Shown here in pieces: positions 43,322 through 53,893 of a stretch of 64,000 bases of DNA. Position 1 is the first letter of the stretch, and every line of letters begins with the position of its first letter. A program made the translations under genes and the position numbers. The notes under the pieces are model-generated. The model searched no databases. It worked only from the letters and a program-made list of their open reading frames with translations, and was not told the origin of the DNA. This DNA comes from Maniola hyperantus (taxonomy: Eukaryota; Arthropoda; Insecta; Lepidoptera; Nymphalidae): positions 12,028,001 to 12,092,000 of the forward strand of contig NC_048538.1 of assembly GCF_902806685.2 (NCBI RefSeq), written 5' to 3'.

Positions 43322-43760
43322 TGGCGTGTTGGTATTCTAGTCGGAGTTTCGGTGTTTGATCCTGGGCACACACCTCTAACTTTTCAGAGCTAGGCTCATA
43401 TGTGCGTTTTAAGAAATTAAATAATATCACTTGGTTAAACGGTGAAGGAAAACGTCGTGAAAAACCTGCATGCTTGAGAGTTTTCCATAATATCAAAGAC
43501 TAGCTTATGCTCGCGACTTCGTCCGCGTAGACCACACAAATTTCAAAACTCTATTTCATCCTCTTAGGGGTTGAATTTTCAAAAACCCTTTCTTAGCAGA
43601 TGCCTACGTCATTATAGCTATCTGCATGTCAAATTTCAGCCTTATCCGTCCAGTAGTTTGAGCTGTACGTTGATAGATCAGTCAGTCAGTCAGTCAGTCA
43701 CCTTTTCTTTTTATATATTTAGAAGATATGGGAAGTCTGTCGAAGATGCTGTTTAATTAA
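43322..43760 (+). mobile_element. SINE-1 copy interrupted by a family D element
   Basis: The first part (43322-43498) has the weakened head (TTTGATCCTGGGCACACACC), CTAACTTTTCAGAGCTAG and ACCTGCATGCTTGAGAGTTT. The SINE seems to continue after the D element as ATATGGGAAGTCTG (about 43725). The 42948 copy lies just upstream in the opposite direction. Confidence 0.85.
43499..43723 (+). mobile_element. Family D element, complete, nested in SINE-1
   Basis: ACTAGCTTATGCTCGCGACT head, CTCTTAGGGGTTGAATTTTC, TATAGCTATCTGCATGTCAA, GTTGATAGATCAGTCAGTCA with (CAGT)n at 43677-43698, and TTTTATATATTTAGA terminus. Confidence 0.93.
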
Positions 43761-45210
43761 TGCGTTTCAAAGTTAATTTTTTAAGATTTTCAAATATATA
43801 CGTGTGTTGTGTAAAATAACGACTAATATTGGATTCTAAAATTAAATCTGCTGAAGTTGAGGCTAATATAGTTTTGGGATGTCAAAATTAATTGCGTATT
43901 TGTGACTAATATGGTTTGATCATTTGTAATAATTAATTGTGTAAGTAGGTATGTGCGGTAGAAATATTACAGATCGTTCCCAAATTAATAACAACAATTA
44001 TATAATGGGAGTAATTCAGTTTCAGGATTTTAAAATTGATGTATTTAATGAAAGTAGATAATTTAAAAATTTAAAGAATCAGGATGTAATACAAAAAAAC
44101 AGACTGTAAAATTGTAAGGTAAAACGTAAAAGTTTATGAAAATATGAAAATTAAATTCTAAGTTAGGTGCGCGCAAATGTTTTGTGCTAATAACTCACTT
44201 TTATTGTACCTATCTCACGCCCTTTGCTACATTTATTACTCGCCTTCACTAGTACTGGGAAGCACTAATCGCTATACATATTTTTTGAAATTCAGTCCTT
44301 ATGGCTCTAATAATAAAAACGACTATAAGCCTCTAACTTAGTAACGCCTTAAATATATGATGTGGCGGTATGAGAAATGGAAGTTATATATCAATTAATA
44401 ATTAGCTCCTTATTGTACTGCAAGAAAGCCAGATTATCAGACGTGGTGAGAGTTATGAATTATTCAGAAAATATTGTAATAAAAATGGTTTTAATAACCA
44501 CCACTGTCGTTTATCGTCGTGGGTCGAAATCGATACGTAACGCAGTAGACATTACGTTTACGACATGTCCGATATAAAATTAATGTTAAAGCACCTCTAT
44601 GTCCCAGATGCTTAAGTTCATTTTCCCTTCAAGCGACATAAACGTCCAGGTAGTACGACAAAGATATATTTTCTTATCGACAATCCTTATGACAATACAG
44701 AGAAGGTTGATTTTAGCATACATGATGAAAAAAGTGGAAATGTTAGAAGCAATTGAGACGACCGTTTGGAAATAGCAAGTGCGTCTGACAGTATAGGTCA
44801 TTCAGGACGTCGGTACGCACTGAAGGAATAGAAGGAATAGCAATAAAATGTAACAAATTCCGGATTTATTTTATTTTGCATCTATCATTGCTGTTAGGTA
44901 TATTACCTATATACTTTTATTAAGGTTTATTGCGGACAAACTTATTCTGATTTATACAAAAAATCATGTCATTTTATTTCTTGGTCTTCTTTCTAATCAG
45001 TGAGGATAATAATATGAAAAAGAAGATGTTTTTATAAAGCAAGTGATGATCCAGTCTCAGATTGAACAGGTTAATTAAGAAAGAATATGGCAGTTTAAAA
45101 CACCCTTAATTTTTTGTTGTTATTTTGGTGACTTAACTTAATGGTGTAATTTTGCTGACAGAGAAGTATACTGCAAAGCTGAAATCTTCCTTACCCAACA
45201 AGACAGACAA
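43761..45210. other. Long unassigned stretch
   Basis: The open frame at 44377-44577 (plus) is followed by further short frames to about 44800, without a recognisable domain. Sequence is AT-rich. No recurring block was found. Confidence 0.3.
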
Positions 45211-45365
45211 AGAAACCTCTATTTTACCTTTGGGGTTTAATTTTCAAAAATCCTTTCTTAGCGGATGTCTACGTCACAATAGCTATCAAATATCAGCCCG
45301 ATCCGTGTAGTAGTTTGAGCTGTGCGTTGATAGATAGAGTCAGTTAGTCAGTCACTCAGTAGATT
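45211..45365 (+). mobile_element. Family D element, head truncated
   Basis: ACCTCTATTTTACCTTTGGG, CTTTCTTAGCGGATGTCTAC, GCCCGATCCGTGTAGTAGTT and TGATAGATAGAGTCAGTTAG with an irregular CAGT array. The CGACTTCGTCCGCG head is missing. Confidence 0.85.
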
Positions 45366-45747
45366 TTTGATATAGCTATAATAATAGATTATACAGCCAG
45401 TTTCTTTTTTATATGTAGTAAATAATATATATACGAGTAGATCGATATGCGTTTTCTCACTTCTTATTGCAACTCCTTTGCAACGAACTTAGATACCTGT
45501 TGAGCAAATAGTAATAAAGCTAGACTTTAACGGACGGCTGGTGGTTGGCGTTAGAGATTTTACGCGCTATAACAGTCATTGGAAGGGTGTAATTAAAGAC
45601 GAAGTGAGTTTAAATTGTAGCAACTTTTCAATGTCTTGGCCTTTTTGCTTACTATGTTACACAACTACACTACTGTACGAACACATCCCTAAAAAATATT
45701 ACGTATTAGACATAGGCTCTGTAAACTGACGCACATAAATCAAAAGA

Positions 45748-46181
45748 CTTCTACTGACTAACTCACATGACTGACTGACTATCAATGCACAGCCTAAACC
45801 ACTGGGGTTAGAAACTTGCAATGACAGTAAGTAGGTTCCTTTTATGATGTAGGCATTCATTGAGGAAGGTTAAATAAGGGGTGAAAGTTTGTATGAAATT
45901 CCATCATTTTCAAGTTACTCCATGTGTATATAGACCATAAGACTTTTAGTTAAAAATAAAGAAACAAGATTCTTGGAAATTTCCTGTTAAGTTTTAGGAT
46001 ATTAAAATCCGTAATTTTTCAAGTTAATAAATTGGTAGATATCGATGAAAATTGGTATTTGAAGTTTTGGTTAAAAATTAAGTAATTCGTTTAAAAAATC
46101 CTGATGATTCTTGAAAATTTCACCCCCTGAACGATTTTCAAAAATTCCACTCGTGTGAAACCGGGGTGGATCAGCTAGTTT
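45748..46181 (-). mobile_element. Long relative of family D
   Basis: It starts CTTCTACTGACTAACTCACA with a short GACT run and TATCAATGCACAGCCTAAAC, and ends GAAACCGGGGTGGATCAGCT, a terminus I know from elements of this type. About 200 bp longer than standard D copies, with a divergent middle (TAAAATCCGTAATTTTTCAA). Confidence 0.6.
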
Positions 46182-47042
46182 AGTAGGTATAAGTAGACTT
46201 ATCTAAATTAGATGAAGGATTATTTGAAATGAAAAAAATCTGTTCGTTCTTGATTTAGAAGATATTAGTGTACAATCAAATTAGCATCAATGTGTTTAAA
46301 AAAACCAATTTAATTATCCTTTGGAACAGAACATTACTTATTCTGAAATCAATTAAATATGTATCTGAGTCTTCTGTATTATAAAATCCATAAAAACACA
46401 CGCTTAATTTCTAAAAAAAGTTAATTGTTTGAAAAGATTTATGAGAATATAAATCGTTTCGTTCTTCATTACGCTGAGAAAACCAATTACAGTGTGTGTG
46501 ACGCAGTGGCAATATCGAACAGCCATTTGTCAAAGACGTAAACCCCCCGCTAATGAAAGTGACATATTGTGGTGCGATCAACTACCCACATTAAATAAAA
46601 ACATTGTAAAACCCCTGGGGTAAGTTAACAAACGTGACACTCTTGTTACGTTAATTGTGTTAAATCACGACGTTCGGGCCTACCATATAAAATGATAATT
46701 GTAAGCCGCTGTCACATTTGTTGTTAGATGATAAGTACTAGAAGACTTACACTATGAATACAGAACCTCAATACATCAATGCCCAATACTAATAATTCTC
46801 TACTTATTGACTTTAGAATCGAATCAAACTCAAATTTTTTGATTGACAATTGTTGAATTTGTAAGATATTGATGAATGCAGATATTATTTTAAATACTTA
46901 AAAACTAAACTCAACAAAATTGTACAATGACATTAAAAAACCTAACAATCGGACACACAGATAAAATGCATCTTTTCTCCTACTGTTACTTTCAACGTTT
47001 AATTTGCATAAAGAGTCGAAAAGCCATTAAGGAAAACTCTAA
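46182..47042. other. Possibly single-copy stretch
   Basis: 46465-46725 is of higher complexity (GACGCAGTGGCAATATCGAA, CCCCCGCTAATGAAAGTGAC) and unique in the window. No exon or known regulatory element is identifiable. Confidence 0.3.
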
Positions 47043-47267
47043 TCTAAATATATAAAAGGAAAAGGTGACTGACTGACTGACTGACTGATCTATCAACGCA
47101 CAGCTCAAACTATTGGACGGATCGTGCTGAAATTTGGCATGCAGATAGCTATTATGACGTAGGCATCCGCTAAGAAAGGATTTTTGAAAATTCAACCCCT
47201 AAGGGGGTGAAATAGGTATTTGAAATTTGTGTAGTCCATGCGAACAAAGTCGCGAGCATAAGCTAGT
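47043..47267 (-). mobile_element. Family D element, complete and best preserved
   Basis: TCTAAATATATAAAAGGAAA, (GACT)n at 47068-47087, TCTATCAACGCACAGCTCAA, GGATCGTGCTGAAATTTGGC, ACCCCTAAGGGGGTGAAATA and CGAACAAAGTCGCGAGCATA. Non-coding. Its minus-strand head matches that of family A. Confidence 0.95.
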
Positions 47268-47752
47268 TCAATTATAATGCAGCCATAGCACAATAGTGAA
47301 GGAGACTTGTCTACAATGCCGTGAATTAGGCGCATTAGGCGACTGGCCCATAATACACCATGGTAACGCGTGATTATTCGCTAAATGACTGATCAGCCAT
47401 TAACTCATTTTCAACTTAAAATTAACTAGACAAAGTTTGAATTCGTTTGTAGCTCATCCGTGCTATAAGCCAATACAGGATTGACCGGACCCTCAGTATT
47501 TGTAGCAAGAGATAACAGCATACGAGCCGGTAGGGAACCTGTTGATGATAAGCGCCGTCGTCGATAAGGCCTCTTGCTGATGGACTGGTCAAGACAGAAT
47601 TTCGGCGAATGCATATTTCATGAGTTGATTAAATAGTTCACGCTTTGAATTTCCCTGTGCCACGGTATGTATGTCCGCCTACTACCGTGCGATAACCGAG
47701 CTACGTTCCTGTAATAATTTTAGGAAGGTTTCGTGTTCCTAGTTATTTCTTT
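47268..47752. other. Unassigned sequence
   Basis: 47430-47610 (minus) is open for 62 codons and GC-balanced but shows no known motif and no second copy. Confidence 0.25.
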
Positions 47753-47948
47753 ACTAGATGATGCCTACGACTTTATCCGCGTGGATTTATATTTTTGTAA
47801 ATCCCGTGGGAACTCTTTTAATTTCCGGAACCAAAAATAACCTTGTCATTCTCCGGGATGCAAGTTATCTCTGTACCTAATCTCGTCAAAACGAATGGGC
47901 CGAGAAATGGTAGCAGACAGACACAGTTTCGCATTTACTCGTACCTAC
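47753..47948 (+). mobile_element. Family A element, diverged
   Basis: ACTAGATGATGCCTACGACT, GTAAATCCCGTGGGAACTCT, CTCCGGGATGCAAGTTATCT, GGGCCGAGAAATGGTAGC, GACAGACA relic and TTTCGCATTTACTCGTAC. The array has almost gone. Confidence 0.9.
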
Positions 47949-48053
47949 AATCCAAATTATACTTTTGCCTTCGGCTTCAAACAACTTGATTCAAGCTTTA
48001 ACTTGGTCTCCATTCAACCGCTGAAATTTAACACAATATTTAAAATATTTCAA

Positions 48054-48277
48054 ACTAGCCGATGCCCGCGACTTCGTAAGCGTGGATTTAGGTTTTTTAA
48101 AGTCCTGTGGGAACTCTCGGATTTTCCGGAATAAAAAGTAGCCTATGCCCTTCCCCGGATTGCAAGCTACCTCTGTACTTAATTTCGTCAAAATCGGTTG
48201 AACGGTTGAGCCGTGAAAATTTAGCAGACAGACAGACAGACAAACACACTTTCGCATTTATAATATTAGTATGGATT
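48054..48277 (+). mobile_element. Family A element, complete
   Basis: ACTAGCCGATGCCCGCGACT, GTGGGAACTCTCGGATTTTC, CTTCCCCGGATTGCAAGCTA, AAAATCGGTTGAACGGTTGA, GCCGTGAAAATTTAGC, (GACA)n at 48226-48241 and TTATAATATTAGTATGGAT. It lies 105 bp from a second copy in the same orientation. Confidence 0.93.
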
Positions 48278-48461
48278 GCAAAAATCTTTCTTTAATCTTA
48301 ATTACGTATTAGAATAATATAATAAGAAGCCAATAATAATAATTGACCTCTTGTAACTCTCCCATACCTACATGACTCATGATCAACTCAGGTGAAATCC
48401 TATTCAAGCGCCATGTCGGTATTAAAAAATACGCATCATAAAAATATTGAAATAAAATATG

Positions 48462-49035
48462 AGTGTGAATTTAGCCTGAAGCGAAATTCGTTGGTGTTTT
48501 ATAAAAGTTCGCCCTTGCAACTTTCGCTACCTACGCCCGCCCTACGGCTGGCCATTTTACATGTTAGCTACATAATGTTCACATTTTTGACTTCGGGATT
48601 AATTTATATTTTTATTTTATTCTCTCTTTCAGATTATTTACGAGTAGGTACGTTTATTTAAATAGAAATTTGGTTTTCTTTTTCCGCCTACCGTTCTTCC
48701 CTTTTTTCTGCCTTCCTGAGTTTTTTAACACTTTTAATTAAGTTGTAAAATAGAATTCTACATACAGGCCAACAAGAGTAAATTAAATCTGCAAGTTTAA
48801 CTATATTTCAATTTTAATAAGTAAGAAGATATTTTTAACTGTGGTGGTAGTGTGTGTTTGAGCATGCGACTGTAATTTACCGGTCAGTTTGTGCCGACCC
48901 TTAGCCGTAACAACAGGAAAAACAATATTGATTAATTTTGGAAGTGCGAATATAGCCGGAAGTTATATTCGATGTTTTACAAAAAGTGACTCGCAAAGTT
49001 CGCCTTTACAACTTTAGGTACGCCCGGGCCGGGGG
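48462..49035 (+). repeat. Family Y, two direct copies about 480 bp apart
   Basis: Copy one (48462-48555) and copy two (48946-49035) share TGTGAATTTAGCC/TGCGAATATAGCC, GTTTTA.AAAAG, GTTCGCC.TT.CAACTTT and TACGCCCG. Both give similar but interrupted peptides in one frame, so they could be a decayed coding duplication or simply a repeat. Confidence 0.65.
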
Positions 49036-49398
49036 CACTCACGCGTATCGCGTTTCTTATTATCGGAAATCCGGATAGAGCTCGCATTTTGATATTAAAC
49101 TTATCCTGTTGGAAAACATGTCTTAAATCCGTAACATAACTTTGATTTTGTTTACAAACGACGCACAGTGTATTATGACACCTGATTTTGTATCATTTTT
49201 TTTTAATTCGTTAGTATTTATCATTCTTAGCACCAGAGTAAAACTTCCGCATTGATTAGTTTTTTTTTCATAAAAATTATCAAAGTTGGCTTATTTTCGA
49301 ACCGGTAAAACGTCGCGACGTGATAGGCGTCCTAGCCTGTGTTCTGAGTAAGTTTCAAGTTTAGAACACCTGAGTTACGTTTATCTGTCATATTTGTT
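49036..49398. other. AT-rich stretch, nothing recognised
   Basis: T-runs at about 49197-49204 and 49260-49269. No element. Confidence 0.35.
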
Positions 49399-49603
49399 TC
49401 ATCCACCCACCCACTACTGAGTACAGGCCTACTCTCATGATGAGAAGAGTTCGGGCACAGTAATTCACACGCTGGCCAAGTTCAGATTGGCGAACTTCAG
49501 CTACCTTTGAGAACATAATAGAGAATTCTCAGGCATGTCGGCTTCCTGGCAATGTTTTTCCTTTACTGCTGAAGAAAGTGATATATTTTAATTGCTTGAA
49601 ACC
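49399..49603 (-). mobile_element. SINE-1 copy lacking the tRNA head
   Basis: CATCCACCCACCCACTACTG, CTCTCATGATGAGAAGAGTT, CACGCTGGCCAAGTTCAGAT, TTCTCAGGCATGTCGGCTTC and GAAAGTGATATATTTTAATT. The head with Pol III boxes is lost. Confidence 0.87.
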
Positions 49604-50127
49604 TACAGGGAAAGAACAATGGCAATACTTAAACTTTACTTAAAGAAAAAACAGCAAAATTGTAATATTTGTTTTAAAAGAAGTTCATTCTCAATCAGTC
49701 ATTGAAACCAATGGTAGCACACAACTCGTCATAGAGGCATGTGTGCAATAGGTAAGCAATGAATAAACGGCCGGAGCGAATGCGAGCGATAAAAATGATA
49801 TATGCGCCCCGACATGGACATAGTACTAGTACAACTTTATTTGTACCAATACGCCACATTCCGAACCCTGAGCTTTTTATATTGGCGTTTATTGCCGGGA
49901 AAATTGGCTCTCGGACTCCATTCTGTTCCTTATCAGCCCGTAAGGGGTTTTGTGCGGTGTCACTTCGGTAGTGACTTATTTTTAAAATTAGTATTATGTA
50001 TTTGTAAAGTTGCCCCATTTTATGGTGGTTATTTTGCTCTTGAAGTATTCTAGATCGCGTTTCCGGTGTGATAAATTGACAAATGAAATTACGAAGTATT
50101 TTTCGAATTTTAGTTTATTATAGTTTT
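49604..50127. other. Unassigned sequence
   Basis: 49760-49975 is open in several frames and GC-balanced (CGGCCGGAGCGAATGCGAGC, CAGCCCGTAAGGGGTTTTG), with no recognisable domain. GTCACTTCGGTAGTGAC is a small hairpin at 49959-49975. Confidence 0.3.
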
Positions 50128-50285
50128 AGTACTCCACAGGTCAAGATGGTAATCGGGGTATGAGGCGGCGGGACGCCCCGCACACCCGCATGTCACCCGA
50201 TCTATCCCGCAGCGGGTTAGAGCGGGGCCTGTGCGGATGTGCGGGGCAACCCCACCCCGACTTCTATCTCTACCTGTCGCGTACT
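50128..50285. mobile_element. Family G GC-rich foldback MITE
   Basis: AGTACTCCACAGGTCAAGAT left end, GGCGGCGGGACGCCCCGCAC, TGCGGGGCAACCCCACCCCG, and TACCTGTCGCGTACT right end. It retains both AGTAC/GTACT termini, as at 7541. Confidence 0.88.
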
Positions 50286-50820
50286 AATAGGTTTGTAGTG
50301 AGGGAAATTTTCCGTTTACAATTTTTTTTATTGTATCAAGATTTTAAAATATAGCTACCATGATTAACTGCCATCATAAAAAATCGATAGATAATGGTCA
50401 GTTATCCGACCAATATAAGATTAAGTTTGACCGTTGTAATATTATTATTATACAGAATTTATTGTCAAAACAACTAAGGTACCCATCGTACCATCCATAT
50501 CCATTGAACTTTTAAATTTCAAGCGTTGAATATTATTTATTAAAAATGTTACAAAAATACTTATAGCTAGCCTTATCTAGGTAATTCCTGTACAAATATA
50601 ATGTAATGCCCACGTGGCATGGTGCCTAGAAAACTGGCTAGGTATATTCTTTTCTATTATTTATTCCACTGAATAGCTAGGCTAAAATAAGCAAAATATT
50701 TGCGCAAAAATGAGCCAAGCCTTCTAACACCGTTCATCACGTCATCTACTTACTGTGGTAAAAAAAAAACAATATACCTAGTTATAATCGCAACTATGTA
50801 ACAACAAATCCTGACTATTT
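50286..50820. other. AT-rich stretch, nothing recognised
   Basis: No recurring block or convincing frame is found. Confidence 0.35.
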
Positions 50821-51120
50821 TCACGTCAAATATAGTACATAGAACCATACCACATACCTATGTATTATTTTACCTTTTTCCTCAATAAATAAGAGCATTA
50901 AAACTTGTAAATTCTGAATTCTAGCTCTTTGGCGATCCTTTGTACGATCAGCGTGACGTGAACGCAGCAGTTTTTCCGTTCCTCGAGAGTAATCGTTCAT
51001 TTTTTGCTTAATGACTCTCTCGGAAAGGACGCCCGGAGTACACCCCGCGGGTGCGCCCGAACAGCTCGACTTTTTCAAATCCCGTATTAAGCAGCATGGT
51101 CGAAAAGTTAAGAGAACCAC
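50821..51120 (-). other. GC-rich open patch, weak candidate exon
   Basis: The minus strand is open for 99 codons. Within it, an ATG at 51000 has a good insect start context (CAAAAAATG) and opens a basic stretch beginning MNDYSRGTEKLLRS. Just upstream, in another frame, a closed 29-codon frame runs from 51097 to 51008 and ends 7 bp before that ATG, like an upstream ORF. I do not recognise the peptide. The 3' half of the frame is AT-rich and looks non-coding, and no strong splice donor is evident. It could be a first exon, a conserved non-coding block or an unknown repeat. Confidence 0.2.
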
Positions 51121-51296
51121 TAACGATCACCTATCTTTTTGTACTTAAAGTCAGAAATCATTCAGATGGTATTTAAATTAGATTAGAATTGTTATCAAAT
51201 AAAATAAGTAGTTTTTTTTTATTTATTGACAGGTTAGCCATTAACTGCGAACGCTCTTGATGGTAAGAGATGATGCGATGTAAGTCTTATTTACTT

Positions 51297-51490
51297 ACTA
51301 GCTAATGCTCGCGACTTCATCCGCGTGAACTACACAAATTTCGAAGCCCTATTTTACCCCTTTAGGAGCTGAATTTTTCAAAATCCTTTCTTAGCTGATG
51401 TCTACGTCATAATAGCTATCTGTATACCAAATTTAAGCCCGATCCATCGAGTAGTTTAAGCAGTGCGTTGATAGATCAGCCAGTCAACTT
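51297..51490 (+). mobile_element. Family D element, array lost
   Basis: ACTAGCTAATGCTCGCGACT, CTACACAAATTTCGAAGC, TTACCCCTTTAGGAGCTGAA, TGATGTCTACGTCATAATAG and TTGATAGATCAGCCAGTCAA. The CAGT array is reduced to one or two units. It abuts a family I fragment. Confidence 0.9.
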
Positions 51491-51493
51491 TTA

Positions 51494-51613
51494 GTGTGTT
51501 TAAGAGACTAATCAGATTATTGATAGATGACGTGATTGATAATCTTTTCAAACAATAATCTGATTGACCTGCTAAACACATCTCCGCTCCGCTCTCGTGG
51601 TTACCGAGCCTTA
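51494..51613. mobile_element. Family I MITE, decayed copy
   Basis: GTGTGTTTAAGAGACTAATC at the left and AACACATCTCCGCTCCGCTC...ACCGAGCCTTA at the right correspond to the element at 39971. The left outer TIR is missing where the D element ends. Confidence 0.75.
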
Positions 51614-51794
51614 TTTTGAAATTCTGTAGTATTTTCACGATCAAAAGTAACGTGGACAGAAAAGCGCTTCCAACAATATTATTTTTATATTTCAGATTCA
51701 TTACCGCTATAACCATTCATCTATAACAATAAACGGAAACCTTTTAGTAATGAATGCAGCAAAATCCTTTACAAATACATACATTTATTTTATT

Positions 51795-51980
51795 TTAAGC
51801 GGAAAAGCGGCCATAAGTTTCGCTTATCGCCTCTCCTGGCACGTTAACCGCCAGCGAACAATTGATTCTAGCGCTTCCCCAAGATTGCACAGATAAACCG
51901 CCTTTCCGAATATTATCATATTTTATTGTGTCAATTACAAAGGTAAGCGCTCTCTCACATAAGCATAAAAATAAAAGCAT
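51795..51980 (-). other. GC-balanced patch, possible conserved element
   Basis: The minus strand is open for 61 codons ending at 51795, and the last 40 codons use a mixed, non-AT-skewed composition (GGLSVQSWGSARIN near the middle). It is unique in the window and resembles no family I know. A terminal exon or a conserved non-coding block are both possible. Confidence 0.15.
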
Positions 51981-52743
51981 AAAACTTAGAACAAAGAAGA
52001 ATATGATTTACCAGTAGTTGAAGCTATTTACCATAAACTGTCCTCAGGCAATCCAGATGGTAGACAAATAGAAAGTTAAAATGTCCAAGTTTCAATGAAA
52101 CATTATATTATTTACTTTATTAAACAAGAATACACCACACATAGTAATTGTATTATACTTTCAATAAAAGGATATAAGTAGGTATAGTACGTGCAAAATG
52201 ACTATATGGCGTGTAAGAACTCATTTTTTACGTATTATATATTGTGATAGTGTATAGGTAGTTCACTCTAGTATAGATATTATGTCATGTCATGACTTCA
52301 CTGGGTGGGTAATTTTTTCACGAGAGCTACCTAACTCAAAATTTTAATTTTAAAACAAAGTAAACGTTTTTTTATTTTTATTCACGCTTGCATTGTATGT
52401 CAGTTTATTTGAAACGAAATTTATTTTTAAGATCAATAATTTATTCTGAAGTCCAGCCAACTCATTCTACATTTTTATATGTATTTTTCTCTGTGTGAAG
52501 CCGCAGGTTATGGTGTATGGCTCAGTAACAGTTTAATGTAACCGCAGGCTAGTCTCAAACCACCGGATCCATTTTGGCTGCACATGTTGAACTGAAAAAT
52601 TATAAATGAAATAAAATTAAATTAGCGGTCACATACAAATTTGGATGTGTGATATTTTTAACTTGTTATTTAAATTAATTATAATAGTTAGTACTTCCTC
52701 TAACCATTTTTCATTTGTATTTTTATAAACATATAAGAAACAA
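51981..52743. other. AT-rich stretch, nothing recognised
   Basis: No recurring block, hairpin or frame of interest. Confidence 0.35.
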
Positions 52744-53047
52744 TAATCATCACCTATCGCCGGCTCACTACAGAGCATGGGTCTCCTCTCAGAGTAAGGA
52801 GGGTTTTGGCCATAGTCTACCACGCTGGCCATGTGCTGATTGGTAGACTTCACACACCTTTGAGAAGATTATGAAGAACTCTCAGGCATGCAGGTTTCCT
52901 GGCGATGTTTTCCTTCACCGTTAAAGCAAGTGATATTTAATTATTTAAAACGCACATAACTCCGAAAAGTTAGAGGTGTGTGCCCGGGATCGAACCCCCG
53001 ATCTCCGATTAGAAAGCGGACGTCCTAACCACTAAGCTATCACAGCT
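52744..53047 (-). mobile_element. SINE-1 copy, full length, well preserved
   Basis: B box complement GGATCGAACCC at 52987-52997 and A-box side TAACCACTAAGCTA at 53026-53039. All internal blocks are present in order (AACTCCGAAAAGTTAGAGGT, GATGTTTTCCTTCACCGTTA, CTCTCAGGCATGCAGGTTTC, CATCGCCGGCTCACTACA-type). The (ATG)n tail is reduced to ATCATCACC. Confidence 0.95.
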
Positions 53048-53778
53048 TCGAAACAATAATATTTTATAGAAATTATATGTTCCGTGAAAAGTTAAAATCA
53101 TTCGTAGTCAGCTACTAAAATCTACGAAAAGTTGAATGTTTGTGGTGTTTGCTACGAACCTCTACGAAATATTTTAATGATTCGTGTTTTTGCTTTGAAA
53201 CTAAACTATATAGGAAATTACAACAGTCCGATTTAAAAATATTCATTGTTATCAAAAAAATCGAGAAACCCTACGAAATAAAAACAAATATCAGTCGTAA
53301 CAACTTAAAGATGCGCAGTATTAAGTTACCTACTCTAAGCCTTGTCTCTTAACAGCAAAGGGACTATTCTCTGAGGCATAAAATTTGCAAAATAACGGCT
53401 TACATGTGTAAAAACACTCGAACGACGTCATAAAAACTTGTTGCAGATTATCCGTCTCACCTACATTCTGAAGGAGTTTCGGAAATGGGTGAGCCCGTGA
53501 AAAATATGTTTGAGGGGAAAGGAAGCGTGGGTCATAAGCCTTTTATGAAAACGTTAATGACCCAGCTGATAGCGCACGGGTTTTAAAGTGTTCGCTTTCT
53601 CAGCGCTTACCAATACCAAAGCAGTGGTTTTAATTTATTAATCCAAATATTAAGTTATTAAGTACGTGCTCACCGTGGTTAAATTAACAAGGTCTATACA
53701 ATTGAGTATTACAGATTTTGTAAAATGGATTTTCAGGGTTTAATTTTTGTGTTTTTTTTTCATTGGCAAATAAATTTT
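53048..53778. other. Possibly single-copy stretch
   Basis: 53400-53620 is of higher complexity. It contains GGGTCAT...AATGACCC (53529-53566), an inverted pair of 8-bp arms 22 bp apart. No second copy exists here. A regulatory role is only a guess. Confidence 0.3.
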
Positions 53779-53893
53779 AGGAACGGCATTCCGAACCAGT
53801 GGTAAATTAAAACTACCTGACTATTTATAAGCACTTTTAAAAAGTTTACATGAATAAAAAAACATTCTATTCTATTCTATTCTATTTATTCAA
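53779..53893 (+). mobile_element. LINE-type 3' end with (ATTCT)n tail
   Basis: GGAACGGCATTCCGAACCAG, then TATAAGCACTTTTAAAAAG, ACATGAATAAAAAAACATTC and an (ATTCT)n run at 53865-53886. I recall the CCGAACCAGTGGTA and TGAATAAA blocks as a common lepidopteran LINE 3' end. GGAACGGCATTCC is itself a small inverted repeat. Confidence 0.5.

Noticed and set aside
44377..44801. Neighbouring plus and minus frames as a degraded transposase
   Set aside because: I could not read any DDE/DDD or zinc-binding motif in any frame, and no terminal repeats flank it.
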